A DNA stretch of 64,000 nt from Siphonodentalium dalli (GCA_032622095.1 CP136066.1:49634911-49698910); one strand, 5' to 3'. Positions 9,741-21,875 are shown, counted from the first letter of the stretch. Notes: generated by a model not told the origin, from the sequence alone. Numbers and translations are program-made.

Positions 9741-12700
9741 ACACCCCGTGTACGTGGTATCGCCAAAACCGAGGGTATCGCCAAAACCGAGAATATGGGA
9801 AAGTCATTTTCACGTATATGATATGGGGATATGTGTGTTTCTCATCGTAATACAGACATCGAGCATCGTATGTCCACACGAAGCAGGAGTATTTATCCAC
9901 CAGTTGCCATTTAGTTTTCCCAGATCAGACCATTAATTTATTTTTGGCGAATTTTTTCAATGGTGTTTTTGCTTTTGCTCACTCAAATTTTCGAGAACAT
10001 CCATTCACTAGTATAGTTCCTGGACTCCCACGCTTCCAAAACAAATGCCGGTATACAGTTGAATCCGTCAATGAAGTATAGGATTTGACAGAATTTAACA
10101 AATCTGTGTCGTTCTCAATAACCGCACGATATGAAGGGGCCACTGTCCGTCCTGAAAGATGCGAACGGCACAGATGAAGATGCGACCAAACGCCGAGTTT
10201 CTGTGCAGTAAATATGCGTATTACTTAAGGAGTTCTGATGAGTTTTCGAGAGTTTTTATGTGTATCTGAGACTGATCAATTGGACTGCGAATGTCATCTG
10301 AAATATGAATCCATAACATATTCGAAATAGTGTGTGCATATATATTATGAATGTGTTTCAATTGAAATTAATTGAACATCCATCTCAGCATTCAGATTGC
10401 GATCTCAAGAAAGTGAATGAATGATAACGCGATGCCTTGATCACACGCACGTGAATGCTGCCGTTCGTATGCATGCAGCATTGCAGCTAATCGGATATTC
10501 GTTTAGTATTAACATGCTTGGAGTTTTTATATAGACCACACATGCCGGACGACACGGCGTGTCAACGATTTGTTATAATCATGTTTATTTTACATACTTT
10601 ATGACTCGTTCCCACTCGAGTAGACCGTTACGCGACAATGAAACCGAATCATCTTATCGAATATACATATATCGTATTGCTCCAAATTATGCAATTCTGG
10701 CTTTTTAAGAGTCATCAGATAATATTGTAACGATTCTATGTTAACCTTAAACATCCGTACATATATCATCACAATGTGCTATGTGTGGCACACGTGTGTG
10801 CCTTCTTATCTGGATGTCGATGGGCCTCTGTATTGTGTCTGTGTAGCACATGTAGTCAGCTTACCAACCTACAACACCATGTTTAAACAAAATCAAACCA
10901 GACCATGCGGTTTTGATAAATAACGTATATCCTAAGGTGAAGATATTATATATATAGATATATCTGGGGAAGTGTTATGTTACACCAACACACCACTGTC
11001 ACATCCCTATAACCGAGTGGATGAATTAGCCGACTAAAATACAGAACATGTGATCTTCGGATGTAGACTGGTATGTTCGCGGACAGAGCACGTATAAATA
11101 TTTATCTTTTTTCCTATGATGTTTTGTATAAGAATTATCATTGGAAACTGCTCAACTGACTGCCACCATGATTGTGCTATGGTGTACACTTTTCTTTGTT
11201 GAATGGTTTGACAGAGGTTAAAACCCCCAACAAAACAAATACTCTCCCTGAATACAAATAAATGTATGATGCATGACATGTTATACTCATCATCGGGTCT
11301 CGTGAACGTTTGCACGAGTGGAGCTATAATCACAACAATTATCTCTGTCCGCGAACAAAGCAAAAGCAGCCAGTCCGCATAAAATCACCGGGCGCGGAAG
11401 GCTTAATTAAATTATTATTAATCCCTTAATCGTCAATTCACCCGGTCCCTTATGTGTTGCGCGGATATTTTGTGGCATTTCGAATTTAGTATTATGAAAC
11501 ACCATGTCTGAATCAGATGCGCCATTGGAAATTGTGCCAATAGACGAAGCGTTAGGGAAAGTCAGATGCGACGCTGAACATCCATAACAATTTTGGTAAG
11601 AACCGTAAACCAAACTCAGGGCGGAGACCCTGATAAGATAAGATTCATTTCGGTTAAATATACGTATCAATTACAGTATATGCAACCTATACGATAACAT
11701 AATGAAGTCTTGTGTAAATATTATGCCCACTAAATATGTGGTCCTAGGGCTAAATTAGAAAGTTATAAACTATAGTGCAATTTACATGTGCACATACCAA
11801 TCATGGCAATATACACATGTTCCATAGTGAAGTGTTTATTACAAATAGCAGTAACCTTGTTGTGTGTGTGAACATATATGTTCGGATGTGTAGTGCGTTA
11901 ACATAGAATCGGTACAATATTATCTGATGACTCTAAAAAAAGCCAGAATTGCATAATTTTGAGCAATACGATATATGTATATTCGATAAGATGATTCGGT
12001 TTCATTGTCGCGTAACTGTCTACTCGAGTGGGAACGAGTCATAAAGTCTGTAAAATAAACATGATTAAAACAAATCGTTGATACACCGTAGCGTGTCGTC
12101 CGACATGTGTAGTCTATATACAAACTCCAAGCATGTTAATACTAAACAAATATCCGATTAGCTGCATGCATGCGAACGGCAGCATTCACGTGCGTGTGAT
12201 CAAGGCATCGCGTTATCATTCATTCAAGTTCTTGAGATCGCAAATCTGAATGCTGAGATGGATGTTCAATTAATTTCAATTGAAACACATTCATAATATA
12301 TATGCACACACTATTTCGAATATGTTATGGTTTCATATTTCAGATGACATTCGCAGTCCAATTGATCAGTCTCAGATACACATAAAACACTCGAAAACTC
12401 ATCAGAACTACTTAAGTAATACGCATATTTACTGCACAGAAACTCGGCGTTTGGTCGCATCTTCATCTGTGCCGTTCGCATCTTTCAGGACCGACAGTGG
12501 TCCTTCATATCGCGCGGTTATTGAGAACGACACGGATTTTTTAAATTCTGTCAAATCCTATACTTCATTGACAGATTCAACTATATACCGGCATTTGTTT
12601 TGGATGCGTGGGAGTCCAGGAACTATACTAGTGAATGGATGTTCTCGAAAATGTGAGTGAGCAAAAGCAAAAACACCATTGAAACAATTCGCCAAAAAAA

Positions 12701-12904
12701 TATTAATGGTCTGATCTGGGAAAACTAAATGACAACTGGTGGATAAATACTCCTGCTTCGTGTGGACATACACATACGATGCTCGATGTATGTATTACGA
12801 TGAGAAACAAACATATCCCCATATCATATACGTGAAAATGACTTTCCCATATTCTCGGTTTTGGCGATACCCTCGGTGTTGGCGATACCACGTACACGGG
12901 GTGT
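9741..12904. mobile_element. 3.2-kb foldback element with roughly 1-kb inverted arms
   Basis: The left arm (about 9741-10770) and right arm (about 11868-12904) are inverted copies with high identity by eye. The outer ends read ACACCCCGTGTACGTGG on the left and its complement on the right. Just inside each end an 18-bp unit, GTATCGCCAAAACCGAGG, is repeated twice. Both flanks show ACA, a possible 3-bp target duplication. The inner 1.1 kb has open frames on the minus strand (11034-11363 and 11407-11670) that I do not recognise, plus a smaller TIR element. Open frames in the arms mirror each other and are shadows of the repeat. No transposase is seen, so the element is probably non-autonomous. 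Confidence 0.8.
11074..11357. mobile_element. 284-bp element with 15-bp perfect inverted ends
   Basis: TGTTCGCGGACAGAG at 11074-11088 is matched by its exact reverse complement at 11343-11357. The pair sits in the centre of the large foldback element, suggesting a nested MITE. A minus-strand open frame across it has no recognisable motif. No convincing target duplication is seen. Confidence 0.5.
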
Positions 12905-12923
12905 ACAAGAAACCGTCAAGTAC

Positions 12924-15900
12924 TCAGTTATCATCTTCAGAAATTTCAAGTCTAATTTCCTCTGAGTTCTTACAGCCTTCTCCGCGACAATATCCACATG
13001 CTACAACAAATTTTAGTCCATTTTTGAGACATCAACCTTCCATCCCCATTCCCAAGGATCCAACACATCATTTCGAAGATTTTTCCAAATCATTACTTGT
13101 AGGTGAACTCTCAGACTGTGGAAATATGCCGCCCTTTCTGTTGGTGGAAGTTTCTGAGGATCGATCGATCCTTTGCTGGACGAAACCATTTCCATAAATT
13201 TAGCATAACGTAGAGTATTCAAATTTTCTTCCGACTTTCCACCGTACATAACGAAAAACAGTTTTATACCTAATTTTCCTATTTCACATTGGGTGGCTTC
13301 GATATTATGCATGCTAAGTGATGCGTCCCGAAAAGCAGCCGATTCTTGGTATTTCTTGGAAAGACCGGTTTTACCATGCCCAAAAATGGCAGAAGTGGTG
13401 TCACAACCTAATCACGCATGCAGAAACAGAATGCTTTTTGTTGTGGCATCACCCGCCTTTTTCACGATATCGCCAATTTTTCATAGTGTAATGCCTCTTT
13501 TACTTGTCTTTCGTGCTTCCGAAAGGAGGTACACATCTGCCATATTTGATGTCCAATGATACATCAATAGGACCATTATATCGGTGTCATCTGTAATCAC
13601 ACTCACTTGTTTGGAATGTGAAGCGTATTCAATGGCAGAGGCAACTATCAATGTGTCCGCGTCTCCTGTACTCTTGTGTACTGTTTGTCCATCTGCGTTG
13701 AGTAGTTGACTCAACAAATCAATAAATTGACTCTTATTGTTCTCGTTTGAGAGAAAGATCTCTTGATTCACATGAGCATACATGTGGTCTTTCGGTTGTA
13801 CATCTACACATGTTTTCCCACTTCGCCTTCGGTGTTCGTGGTCTTTGATCGATGGACCATTTCCATAACCATCGAACACTATGCACCAACTCCATATTTC
13901 GTTCGCACGTACTTAACATATTGGTTAGCTACGTCTCGGTATGTGCATTTGTTTGCCCATTTAACTCTATGGAGAAGAGCCCCACCATCGATAACAGCTA
14001 TGGCTTGCTCCGGCAGATCACAACCCTGGACAGAATCAGTCAACGATTTAGCTAGTTGTGCTTTTGCGAGTTTCCTCATCGCATGAACCTTGATTAGTGA
14101 TGTTGGTATTGTTGTCAGTTCGTATGAAAAATATTTAGCCATGTCCTCCTCGCGTTGTGCAATTGCTATCAGTCGTGAGAATAGCACAGTCGGGTTTAAT
14201 TGCATTCGGTCATTCTCGACTCTGATCCCAGGATATAAATGGTCAATAGATTTTATTTGATCCTTCCGCTTGATCGAGGCATATGTGATACTCATGCTGT
14301 TGAGTTTTTTGTGGATCTCGAAACCGACACGTTCAGAATCAATACAGCTAACACCGTCCCCATCACTATATGTTAACCCAGACGACAGGGAGCGTAGTTT
14401 ACCTTCACTCAAATCAAAAGGCTCATGTTCGTCAAACCAACGTTGTATGATTATCAAATCATCAGAGTCACGTTTGCTCCTACTTGCCCCGAACTCAGCG
14501 TGCTGTTCACTGGTGGTATGTCTAAATTTGGTTAATTCGGTCATGGCATCGTGAATTTCGGCACACCTGTGCATGCTATATATCCACTGCATTCGGACCG
14601 ATTCGGCCATTACTCTACCTCTTGTAAGACCTCCTCTGCTTTTGATAGAACGCAAAAGGACTTGTTCTATTGTGAGATCTGTTGATAATCCTGGCCATAA
14701 TCTATTGCTTCCACGTACAGCATGAAACCCATTTTCGGCGAAACACTTGTATAACCAATGGTGTTTATTAGGTAGTTCCAACATTTGCTGGAGATACAGT
14801 CGACAACTCTTGGCATAGTTGGCGTGACCGGTTGCGGCAAATATATTGAGCATTTGCCCTACAGTAGCGAGATGCAGACTCCAATTTCCTGTCCTCTCTG
14901 CTCTAATGACATTCTTTAACGTTTGCACATATTCCAAATACTGAACCCACAACTTTGCTGTCGGAGATTTCTCAATAAGCAACGATTTATATTTTCTCAA
15001 ACATTCCTCGAGTTTCATCTATGGTTGAGACCCAGACGCAGCACTTGCAGGAATTACTCTTCTTTCAATAGCTTTGTACAAATAACTTATTGCGTTCATC
15101 TCATCCTTCTGGATTCTAGGAATTGTGTTTTCGTCAGACTGATTTATAGCTTCTGTGGCATCAGGCGAAGCATCGAGCACGTCTCATTCTGCAATGTTCG
15201 GCCACCCCATGGGCTCGTCTGACTTACACTTGTTTCTGTAGATGGCACAATGTCTGATATCAGCGTATTTGTAAGAGCAGCATCAATTAAGAAATGTCCA
15301 CGCATTGCCCTTGATATTGCCTTCCCAGAAATCATATGGGTAACTGCGTTAGGGCCATAGACATTCTCCAGAGCCTCTTCCAAACCCGAACCCTTCATTA
15401 GTGAACTAATACTCCCCATGAAACTCATAATGGTATGAAAGCCACCTAGCCTGCAGACTATATTCATGGACTTGGTCATTATAATAGTCGTGGCATTTAT
15501 CCACAATGGCTGATCAAATGTGATACATGGTGTCGGGATGTTTAGTTTGTTCGCTTGACCCTCAACATACAGGAGAGTTGAATATATACAGTCCTTATCG
15601 AACGGATTCAAATCAATAATCGGAAAAAAAAAAAATCAGACTTTGTTGGGCACTTCTGGTCATCAGTCGCAATATTTTGCACGAAGCCCGACCAATTTGG
15701 CCGATGCTTTGTAGATTGGTTCACAAACCACCCCGAATGCCACAGTAGATCAGTGTTGAGCTCTGGGGGCAATGTGTGTGGAGTAATCAGTTGAAGCAAA
15801 GGTTTGTAAGACAGTGATGAAAGGCCTTTACCGGGAGAATCAACATAATGGCATATCTGGACTCCTTTACCTCGAACTAGCTCATCAACCTTCGAACGCT

Positions 15901-17421
15901 GGCACCTGTTAATAGTGTGGGGCCTGAGGCTAAGCTGTATTTGATATTTTGGAGTAGAGATTGCTATCATGACCATTCCATGGAATGTCCCCTGACCATC
16001 TAAAGTTGCTATGTTATGGTCTACATTGTTGGCAAGCCACTGTGTAAATGTTCCGGGGAAATAGTCGGTTAGAATATCGTCATGACGTTCGGTTTGGATG
16101 ACAGACTGTTTGTATCTTTCTACTTCGCCATGCGTTATGGAGTACCCCATCCTAGATAACTCATTCACCAACCATTTTGAACCGAACACGTGATCCATCT
16201 ATACACCCACACCAAAGAGCGTTGGTGTTATAACTGATCGCGGTCGAGCAGATTGAATTATGGAGTGTCCAATGCTATTTATCTTCAAATCGGATGGAAT
16301 CAGAACATTTAACAGCGTGTGCAAATAATGCGGAATCCACTGTCGACCCAGATCAATGGAAGATATATCTTCACTCGTTGGGTGTGAATTAGTGTCATAC
16401 TCAGTCTCTCTTATTTCTGCTCGTAATATCCGTGCTGCTGTCAACATTATCCTTTCAGTTTCCTCTTCAATGCTATCTCTCTTATCACAGTACCTTTTTC
16501 GTTTATGATAAACTTTGCCATGTTCCGAAAACACACTATATTGTTCCGTCCCTCAACTTTAGCGAAAAATATAAACTCCCCGTAGTGGTCCTGCAATTTC
16601 TCTTTGAGCCATTTCATACTATACACATGGCAATCACCCGCATACTCAATCATTTTGTCATGCAACTCCCCCAGAGTATATAGTTCTGCACCAGCTTCGG
16701 TTTCGAGCCAACTACAAACCATCTCAAACCATTGCTGCATTCCCTGGTCCGATCTCCTACCACTCTTCGCCTTATCGATCAATGTTGGATTTTCTTTACT
16801 CTTCTGGAAATTAGTATAACAACGTGAGTGGTGGACAAATTATGCTGCTACCAGGTCTATACAACCATACAACCGATCTTGTACATCGGATGCCCATTTG
16901 GTCCCACTTTTATCACATAATTTTAGGATATTGTCCCGCATCGGGAGGGTTGTTACCTGCCTCACCCCTGATTTGTCTGGATGTCGAGAATCTATACTGG
17001 CATGCGTACCACAAAACATACAGTCTGTCTTGAAATCAAATGGTGACACACCAGATCTCAGTTGTTTATTTGGAGGTACTTCGGTAGTTATTTCGACCGA
17101 ACAGTGTCGCCTTTTTGGGTCTGTGAAATCTCTACGGCAATTCGAATGGACAAGAACTTTACCGACTGGTGTCATCTGATAGCGTTCAATCAGATAATCT
17201 TTCAGGTCGTGCCTCTCATGTATATCACATAAATTAATCAATGTCAAAATGCCTTTCTTAGACACGATGACGGGAGGTTTGTCATCAAAACCCGATGGGC
17301 ATAAAACACACATGTCATCCCGAAATTGCGTAACTTCTTGCGGCTCGCAAAATACTGCCATAACTATATATTCAATACAAGACCAACTGATATATGGACT
17401 GACACTACATTTACATGACAT
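12924..17421 (-). pseudogene. Decayed intronless gene with PIN/XPG-like nuclease domain
   Basis: Conserved blocks on the minus strand run in one order over about 1,450 codons. First is a Cys-rich start (CVLCPSGF, CMFCGTH, 17421-16840), then a region ending DHVFGSKWLVNEL (16198) and VDHNIATLDGQGTFHGM. Next comes a long helical stretch (15018-14050), then a PIN-like domain (AVIDGGALL, VFDGYGNGPSIKDHEHRR, DADTLIVASAIEYA, TDDTDIMVLLMYH, GCDTTSAIFGHGK; about 13995-13370). The end holds LPPTERAAYFHSLRVHLQV, WEWGWK and a Cys-rich tail (VACGYCRGEGCKNSEEI). The family is recalled from uncharacterised multicopy proteins of cnidarians and molluscs; the acidic residues fit PIN nucleases. Lesions: in-frame stops at 16840, 16199, 15019, 13481 and 13412; frameshifts near 16500, at the A-run 15624-15635, near 15170 and near 13880; apparent loss of some 40 residues near 13015. 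The start is 17421 or 17361. No introns are needed. Confidence 0.85.
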
Positions 17422-17639
17422 AAATATAGAATATGTATAGTAACAGGTCTCCTGCGTACGTTGGCGCCGTTAGGTTTTAACAGGAGAAACGTTATAAGCT
17501 TTCAATCCAGTGTTTTGCAAATCAAAGTATGACTACTTGGATATACACAACCGGAATGAGACAATACAAGCAATGAAGCTATATGCGAAAAAGCATCCGA
17601 TAAGTAAGACCTTTTATGCGCATCTGTGAGAACAAGCAT
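17422..17639. other. 5' flank of the PIN-family pseudogene
   Basis: This short stretch lies upstream of the pseudogene start. I looked for an inverted match to the pseudogene 3' flank and found none. Confidence 0.4.
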
Positions 17640-17640
17640 A

Positions 17641-17766
17641 TAACACGTGTTCTGTTATAAACGCTCTTTATTGTATTACAGAGCGACATTGCCTGTAAGG
17701 GTAAAGCAAAACACGTGTTCTGTAGCAAACGCTCTTTATTGTTGAACGAACCGACATTGCCAGCCA
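17641..17766. repeat. Tandem duplication, about 65-bp unit
   Basis: Two units each contain ACACGTGTTCTGT, AAACGCTCTTTATTG and CGACATTGCC. The AAACGCTCTTTAT word also occurs inside the 494-bp MITEs at 29.2 and 33.3 kb, so this may be a scrap of a related element. Confidence 0.65.
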
Positions 17767-17959
17767 GCTTATGTAGATATCAGTGGTACACATAAACTTG
17801 GTTTATTTGCTGTATGGATTTACAAATCGCACTTATAGTAAATTATATAGACAAATTAAGCACATACATTCGCCAATGTTCATAACCGGTTGAATACATT
17901 GATAAAAACGGCATTTGGGAGTCAAACATGTGTTGTAATTCAAAGTGCTCTGAAATGTT

Positions 17960-18430
17960 TGTCCGTGTGCGTTTTTTGGCGAATTTTGATATGTTGTTTC
18001 TGTGGCTTTACCGGTTAGATTGATACCAACATGCCAAAATACCAAAAATAAAAAATGCCAATATAATTGACTGTTGTCTTAGAAAAATATATACTTGAAA
18101 ATTACAATTTTCTCGAATTTGGCTGCTATATTGACAGAAGTCTGTCCCAATTGACAACCAAATAGTCTATATATATGTTCTAACATATGTTACTATCAAT
18201 GTGGAATCCGTTTTGGTGAGATTTTTCCATATGCACAGAGGGTTTGCGTGTCAATGTGGGTTGATGGAAAAATTATTCATTTGGCGGCCATCTTTTACAC
18301 CATCCCGGATCCTGAATTTTCCCATGAGCGGATTTTTGCGGATTTTTGATATGTTGTTCCTGAAGCTTTTCCGCGTCGAATGACACCAAAAATTTCTTCC
18401 GGGTTGATCCCCAAATTCAGCTTCAACGAC
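17960..18430 (-). repeat. Inverted copy of the 9.0-9.6 kb repeat
   Basis: Read on the minus strand, this contains TTTTTGGTGTCATTCGACGC, CAGGAACAACATATCAAAAAT, a GATGGCCGCC block and AAAATTGTAATTTTCAAG, matching the units at 8990-9650. With them it brackets the foldback element and the PIN-family pseudogene. Confidence 0.65.
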
Positions 18431-18759
18431 CATAATAATTACCTCAGGTTTCATATCCCTTCGCGAGATAACAATACTAAGGTACTGTGTTGCCGCGGTG
18501 TCCAGTGTTGACACGTTTCTTCCATGTTTTAAGATTAACTTTCTAATATTATTCTTATCGGTAGGACCATTGTATAAACTAAATACACACGTTATGTTTA
18601 TAAATACCATATTCACACCACTCGTGGGCAAATCATCGAAACCACTCGTGGTGTAAATTTGGTATTCAGTAACACTACGTGTGTATTCTTTGTTTATTAA
18701 TATTGGTGCTTCTCTCCAGGTTCAGTGCCCCGTTGACACGACAGTGCCACTTTGATAAC

Positions 18760-19200
18760 TTTAAATCACACACGTACTATGTAATGGAGATGACTCCATA
18801 ATATACGTTTGGCGGAAATGTGTAACAGAATGTTTGTATCAATATTGTGGTCCTCATCGAACACAATCTGAACCGGACGATCCAAGTTTGGAAAATTTAA
18901 ACTACACCAATCAACTCCTCGTATAATATGGAGAAACATATGCAGAAGTTTGTTGGAAATCGACAACAACATGTTTTGATCAATGTGCTTTCCCTAACCA
19001 AATTTCCATCCATGACCGGACGGCACCACTTCAGAAAAAATTAACTACATCATTAAACTCATCTTATATCACTGCGATACAAACATATAAGTTGGGTGGA
19101 AATTGGTGAACAATAATCATTACCCCTCCCCAACGCCCATTCATCAACTGGACGCCACCACCTTTGTATCCTTATGACACATATGTCATGGAAATGATGC
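18760..19200 (+). repeat. Short tandem array of the TTTGGTGGAAATCGGC repeat family
   Basis: About three diverged units of roughly 160 bp. Each has an ATGGAGATGA-like segment, a TTTGGTGGAAATCGG-like segment and a CCTGACCGGACGGCACCACTT-like segment. The same unit forms arrays at about 36.5-37.6, 42.4-43.1, 47.0-48.0 and 49.7-50.6 kb, all in the same orientation. Non-coding. Confidence 0.6.
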
Positions 19201-19417
19201 CCTGTGTGGGCTCGGGTAGACTTTGCATACCACCCACTGCGAGGCTGTGAATACCCCAATGCGACACCCTGTTTGTCGTGGGGTGCATCCCATGATGTGT
19301 GGTGGAAGAGTCCTGGTGGTACGAGTGTGGATATACCATCGACCGGCAACGACATGCGGGTACGGCTTAGCTCATGGTCCACTTTGGTCCTTCACCTCTT
19401 CAAGACGGGTGGATGAG

Positions 19418-19740
19418 TTAACCTGGCTCAATCAATTGGCTAGTCATGCCGAACCAGAGTGTGTCAGATTCAATTTGTGTTATCCGTTGTATTGTTCGTC
19501 TAATGTTTGAATTACTGTTTTCTTTTTTTTTCACGTATGATGTTCTGTTTCCTTTCTCTTCGTTGTTCGTCCTGCTGATTAGCGAATCTTGAATCATGTA
19601 TTGTTTACGCCTGTCGTATTGTGCGGAGATACCGGGAGGCTGCTGCATGCAGTGGCTAAAACTGGTCACCGCTTCAGCTTTGTACCAGTCTTTGGCCCGA
19701 CCAGAATTCGACGGGTAGTCCGCGGCGGCTGCTGGGCTAG
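19418..19740 (-). CDS. Unrecognised exon-like open frame in a GC-richer block
   Basis: The minus strand is open for more than 105 codons. A pyrimidine-rich acceptor (TTTTGTCCTTCATACGACAACTAG) precedes it and a donor-like GAGCCAG/GTTAAC lies at the far end. The peptide includes GRAKDWYKAEAVTSFSHCMQ and a basic stretch NIRRTIQRITQIESDTLWFG. Composition is protein-like and GC content is above the surroundings (about 19200-19765). I recognise no family and no partner exon, so it may be an exon of an unseen gene, a retroposed fragment, or chance. Confidence 0.25.
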
Positions 19741-19775
19741 TTGTCGTATGAAGGACAAAAAAAAACAACATGAAT

Positions 19776-19995
19776 ATTATTCAACCACGTTTGCAATAAT
19801 CTGACAGACATAAACACTCAATGCGGATTAATATTTTCAGACATTATGTTGATTTAAGGAGACCTTTACTCAAAATAAAAGTTCTGCAAATGGCCACCAA
19901 AAAACTAAAATATGCAATGAAATATGTTTTATTTATTTTCTCGCAGACATTCATGATTTCAGAGTGTTGACCCTAGTTGGTATAATAAGCTAGAT
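19776..19995 (+). repeat. Single-arm copy of the 5980-6355 foldback element
   Basis: It shares ATTATTCAACCACGTTTGC, AGTTCTGCAAATGGCCACC and ATTTTCTCGCAGACATTCATG with the right half of the 5980-6355 element. The end corresponding to GAGCGCATACGCTGG is missing or diverged, so this copy is truncated. Confidence 0.65.
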
Positions 19996-20118
19996 ATTGC
20001 AGTGTTTTTTTTAACAAATACTTCCCATGAAACTCTCCAGTGACCTACATGACAAACTGTTTGTTTTTTAATAATTCAGACATATCTCTCATAGTGTGAG
20101 GGTAAACATGTGTTGTTA

Positions 20119-20277
20119 TATAAGGATTAACTGTCATGTGGACTGTTTTTATGGAGATGTAACCGTGAGGTAAGTGGTCATAACTTGTGTAAAAAGGGTT
20201 TTACATACAAGTTATGACCACTTACCTCACGGTTACATCTCCATAAAAAACAGTCGACATGACAGTTAATCCTTATA
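20119..20277. repeat. Near-perfect hairpin, arms of about 68 bp
   Basis: The left arm 20121-20188 and right arm 20207-20275 differ by only one or two bases and a one-base indel, around an 18-nt loop. The arms include AACCGTGAGGTAAGTGGTCA. No open frame. Such high arm identity implies recent origin or active homogenisation. Confidence 0.9.
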
Positions 20278-20739
20278 TTTATATACATTTATCGAAAAAA
20301 GCCACTTTTGTAAATGTATTTAAATCGAAAAGTGTATCGTGACAAAACCAGCCCAAAATAACCCATAGCACCCTTGGCAAAAGTTAACAGGAACAATTGA
20401 AACCCGATGATTTATTAAGTCCATCCTGCGCGAATCCAAATGCGCTCAAAACATTACGCGTTCGTCTTTCCAAACCCAAATGACGTATCGATGTTGTTAT
20501 GAGCTTGGAGTTATTAGCTGTTGCGCATTCACCGAGAAATAACTGCAACTAGCCACGTGGGCGCCGACCAATCAGAATGCTGGATTTAGTGATGACAACA
20601 CTTAGTATGTAAATATAATACTATAACATACATTGGTTATGAAGGATAATGATTTTTTCCTTCAAATTGATAGTTAGAAATTGAGTTTTTGAAAATTCAC
20701 GAATAGGGCGCCTATAACTACGCAATACTGGCTCAGATG
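20278..20739. other. Spacer with a dispersed repeat fragment at 20618-20700
   Basis: The fragment matches 7795-7890. The rest shows no gene or element end I can support. Confidence 0.4.
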
Positions 20740-20910
20740 TTGCGACACACGTGGTCGCTGATGCTATGCTTAATGTTCACACAGCATCACCCATCGCTCA
20801 CTTATTTGAAACAATCATTCACTTGCATCTTATATTTAGTTGTTCATGTTTGTGGTGAAAATCATGAAAATCTGTGATTTTGACATACACGTGGCTCCTA
20901 ATTAACCCAC
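20740..20910 (+). mobile_element. SINE-like repeat copy
   Basis: This aligns over its length with the reverse complement of 51848-52048: CACGTGG near the start, CATCGCTCA, then TTCACTTGCATCTTATATTTA, GTTCATGTTTGTGGTGAA and TAATTA at the end. The conserved core and the tRNA-like head of the other copy suggest a tRNA-derived SINE. The head of this copy (20705-20750) is poorly preserved. Confidence 0.5.
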
Positions 20911-21324
20911 ACTCAGTAGTGCCTTTTAAAAAAATTATATTTGTTTTGTATTGATGAGGACTAAAGTTTCTGATAGAGCTAGTGCATCAAGTATCCAGGC
21001 CCTCTCCTTCTGATGCGGAATGTTTTGGAGAACAATATCTACTTTGTCAGTTGTATGTGTGGGTATTTACATGTAAAATAAAATAAATTGACTGAAATTT
21101 CTACAATAGCCGTACAACCGCGGCATTGATTAAGCTCAACTTATTTTTGCACGAGTGGGAGATACAGCGCACATCCACAACATTATCTACATGTACCACA
21201 CAATTTTATTTTTTCCAGCTAATGCACAGTAATTTGGCCAACAAGTGCCTGCTTTTCAACACAACACTGCAGAGACTATCCTATATATATAATTATGTTT
21301 TATTTGGGTGGGGTAAATGTTTGT
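20911..21324. other. Spacer, nothing supported
   Basis: AT-rich DNA with short open frames only. Confidence 0.35.
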
Positions 21325-21680
21325 TCTGGTGACCCATGATACTACCGTGCGAAACTTTATATACACGAAACAAAAGGTTAAATATGTTACCATGATACTA
21401 TATATTATATGCATAGATATCATAATCCTACGTTTTTCTTGAATCGTAAAGGAACATATAATTAGGAACAAAGCAGATGATACATTCTGGTTCACGTGAA
21501 TTTCGTCAATGGTGAATAGATACACGATCATACTCGTCGAGTATCGTTGAAATCGACTTGCGAGTTTCGTTGAAATCGACTTGCGATATGTTATGGATGA
21601 AAATTATGAAAGGAACATGGTGAAATGGACAAGCTTCACCATGTAGTATCTCCAGCGATGTCCTCTCCCAGCGTCACTAT
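21325..21680 (+). repeat. Dispersed repeat, first copy
   Basis: It parallels 43870-44200 in the same orientation: shared ACTRYCGTGCGAAAC, AACAAAGCAGAWGATACATTC, a TTGAAATYGAC block, ATGGTGAAATGGACAAGCTTC-like sequence and TAGTATCTCC. Divergence is moderate and no coding frame is conserved between the copies. Confidence 0.6.
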
Positions 21681-21875
21681 CTATCCCGACTAATTTATGT
21701 AAAATACTCTCACATCCGACAACACAAACCTGTCATCGTCTTTTAATATTTTGTTGTGGGTAGTTTATATTCTACAATATTGTGTATACCAAGGAACGGT
21801 TTCTTATGTTTTATTGGGTTTCAAAACTGCGAGGTGGTGGTGCCTCGATTGGTTTACATTATGAATGGATGTTTT

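Noticed and set aside
9694-9936. 80-codon + strand frame and its near-copy at 12703-12897 on the minus strand
   Set aside because: The two frames are the same DNA in the two arms of the foldback; similarity reflects the repeat, not coding constraint.
12739-13197. 152-codon + strand open frame
   Set aside because: It overlaps the foldback arm and the C-terminal part of the PIN-family pseudogene on the opposite strand; it is a shadow frame.
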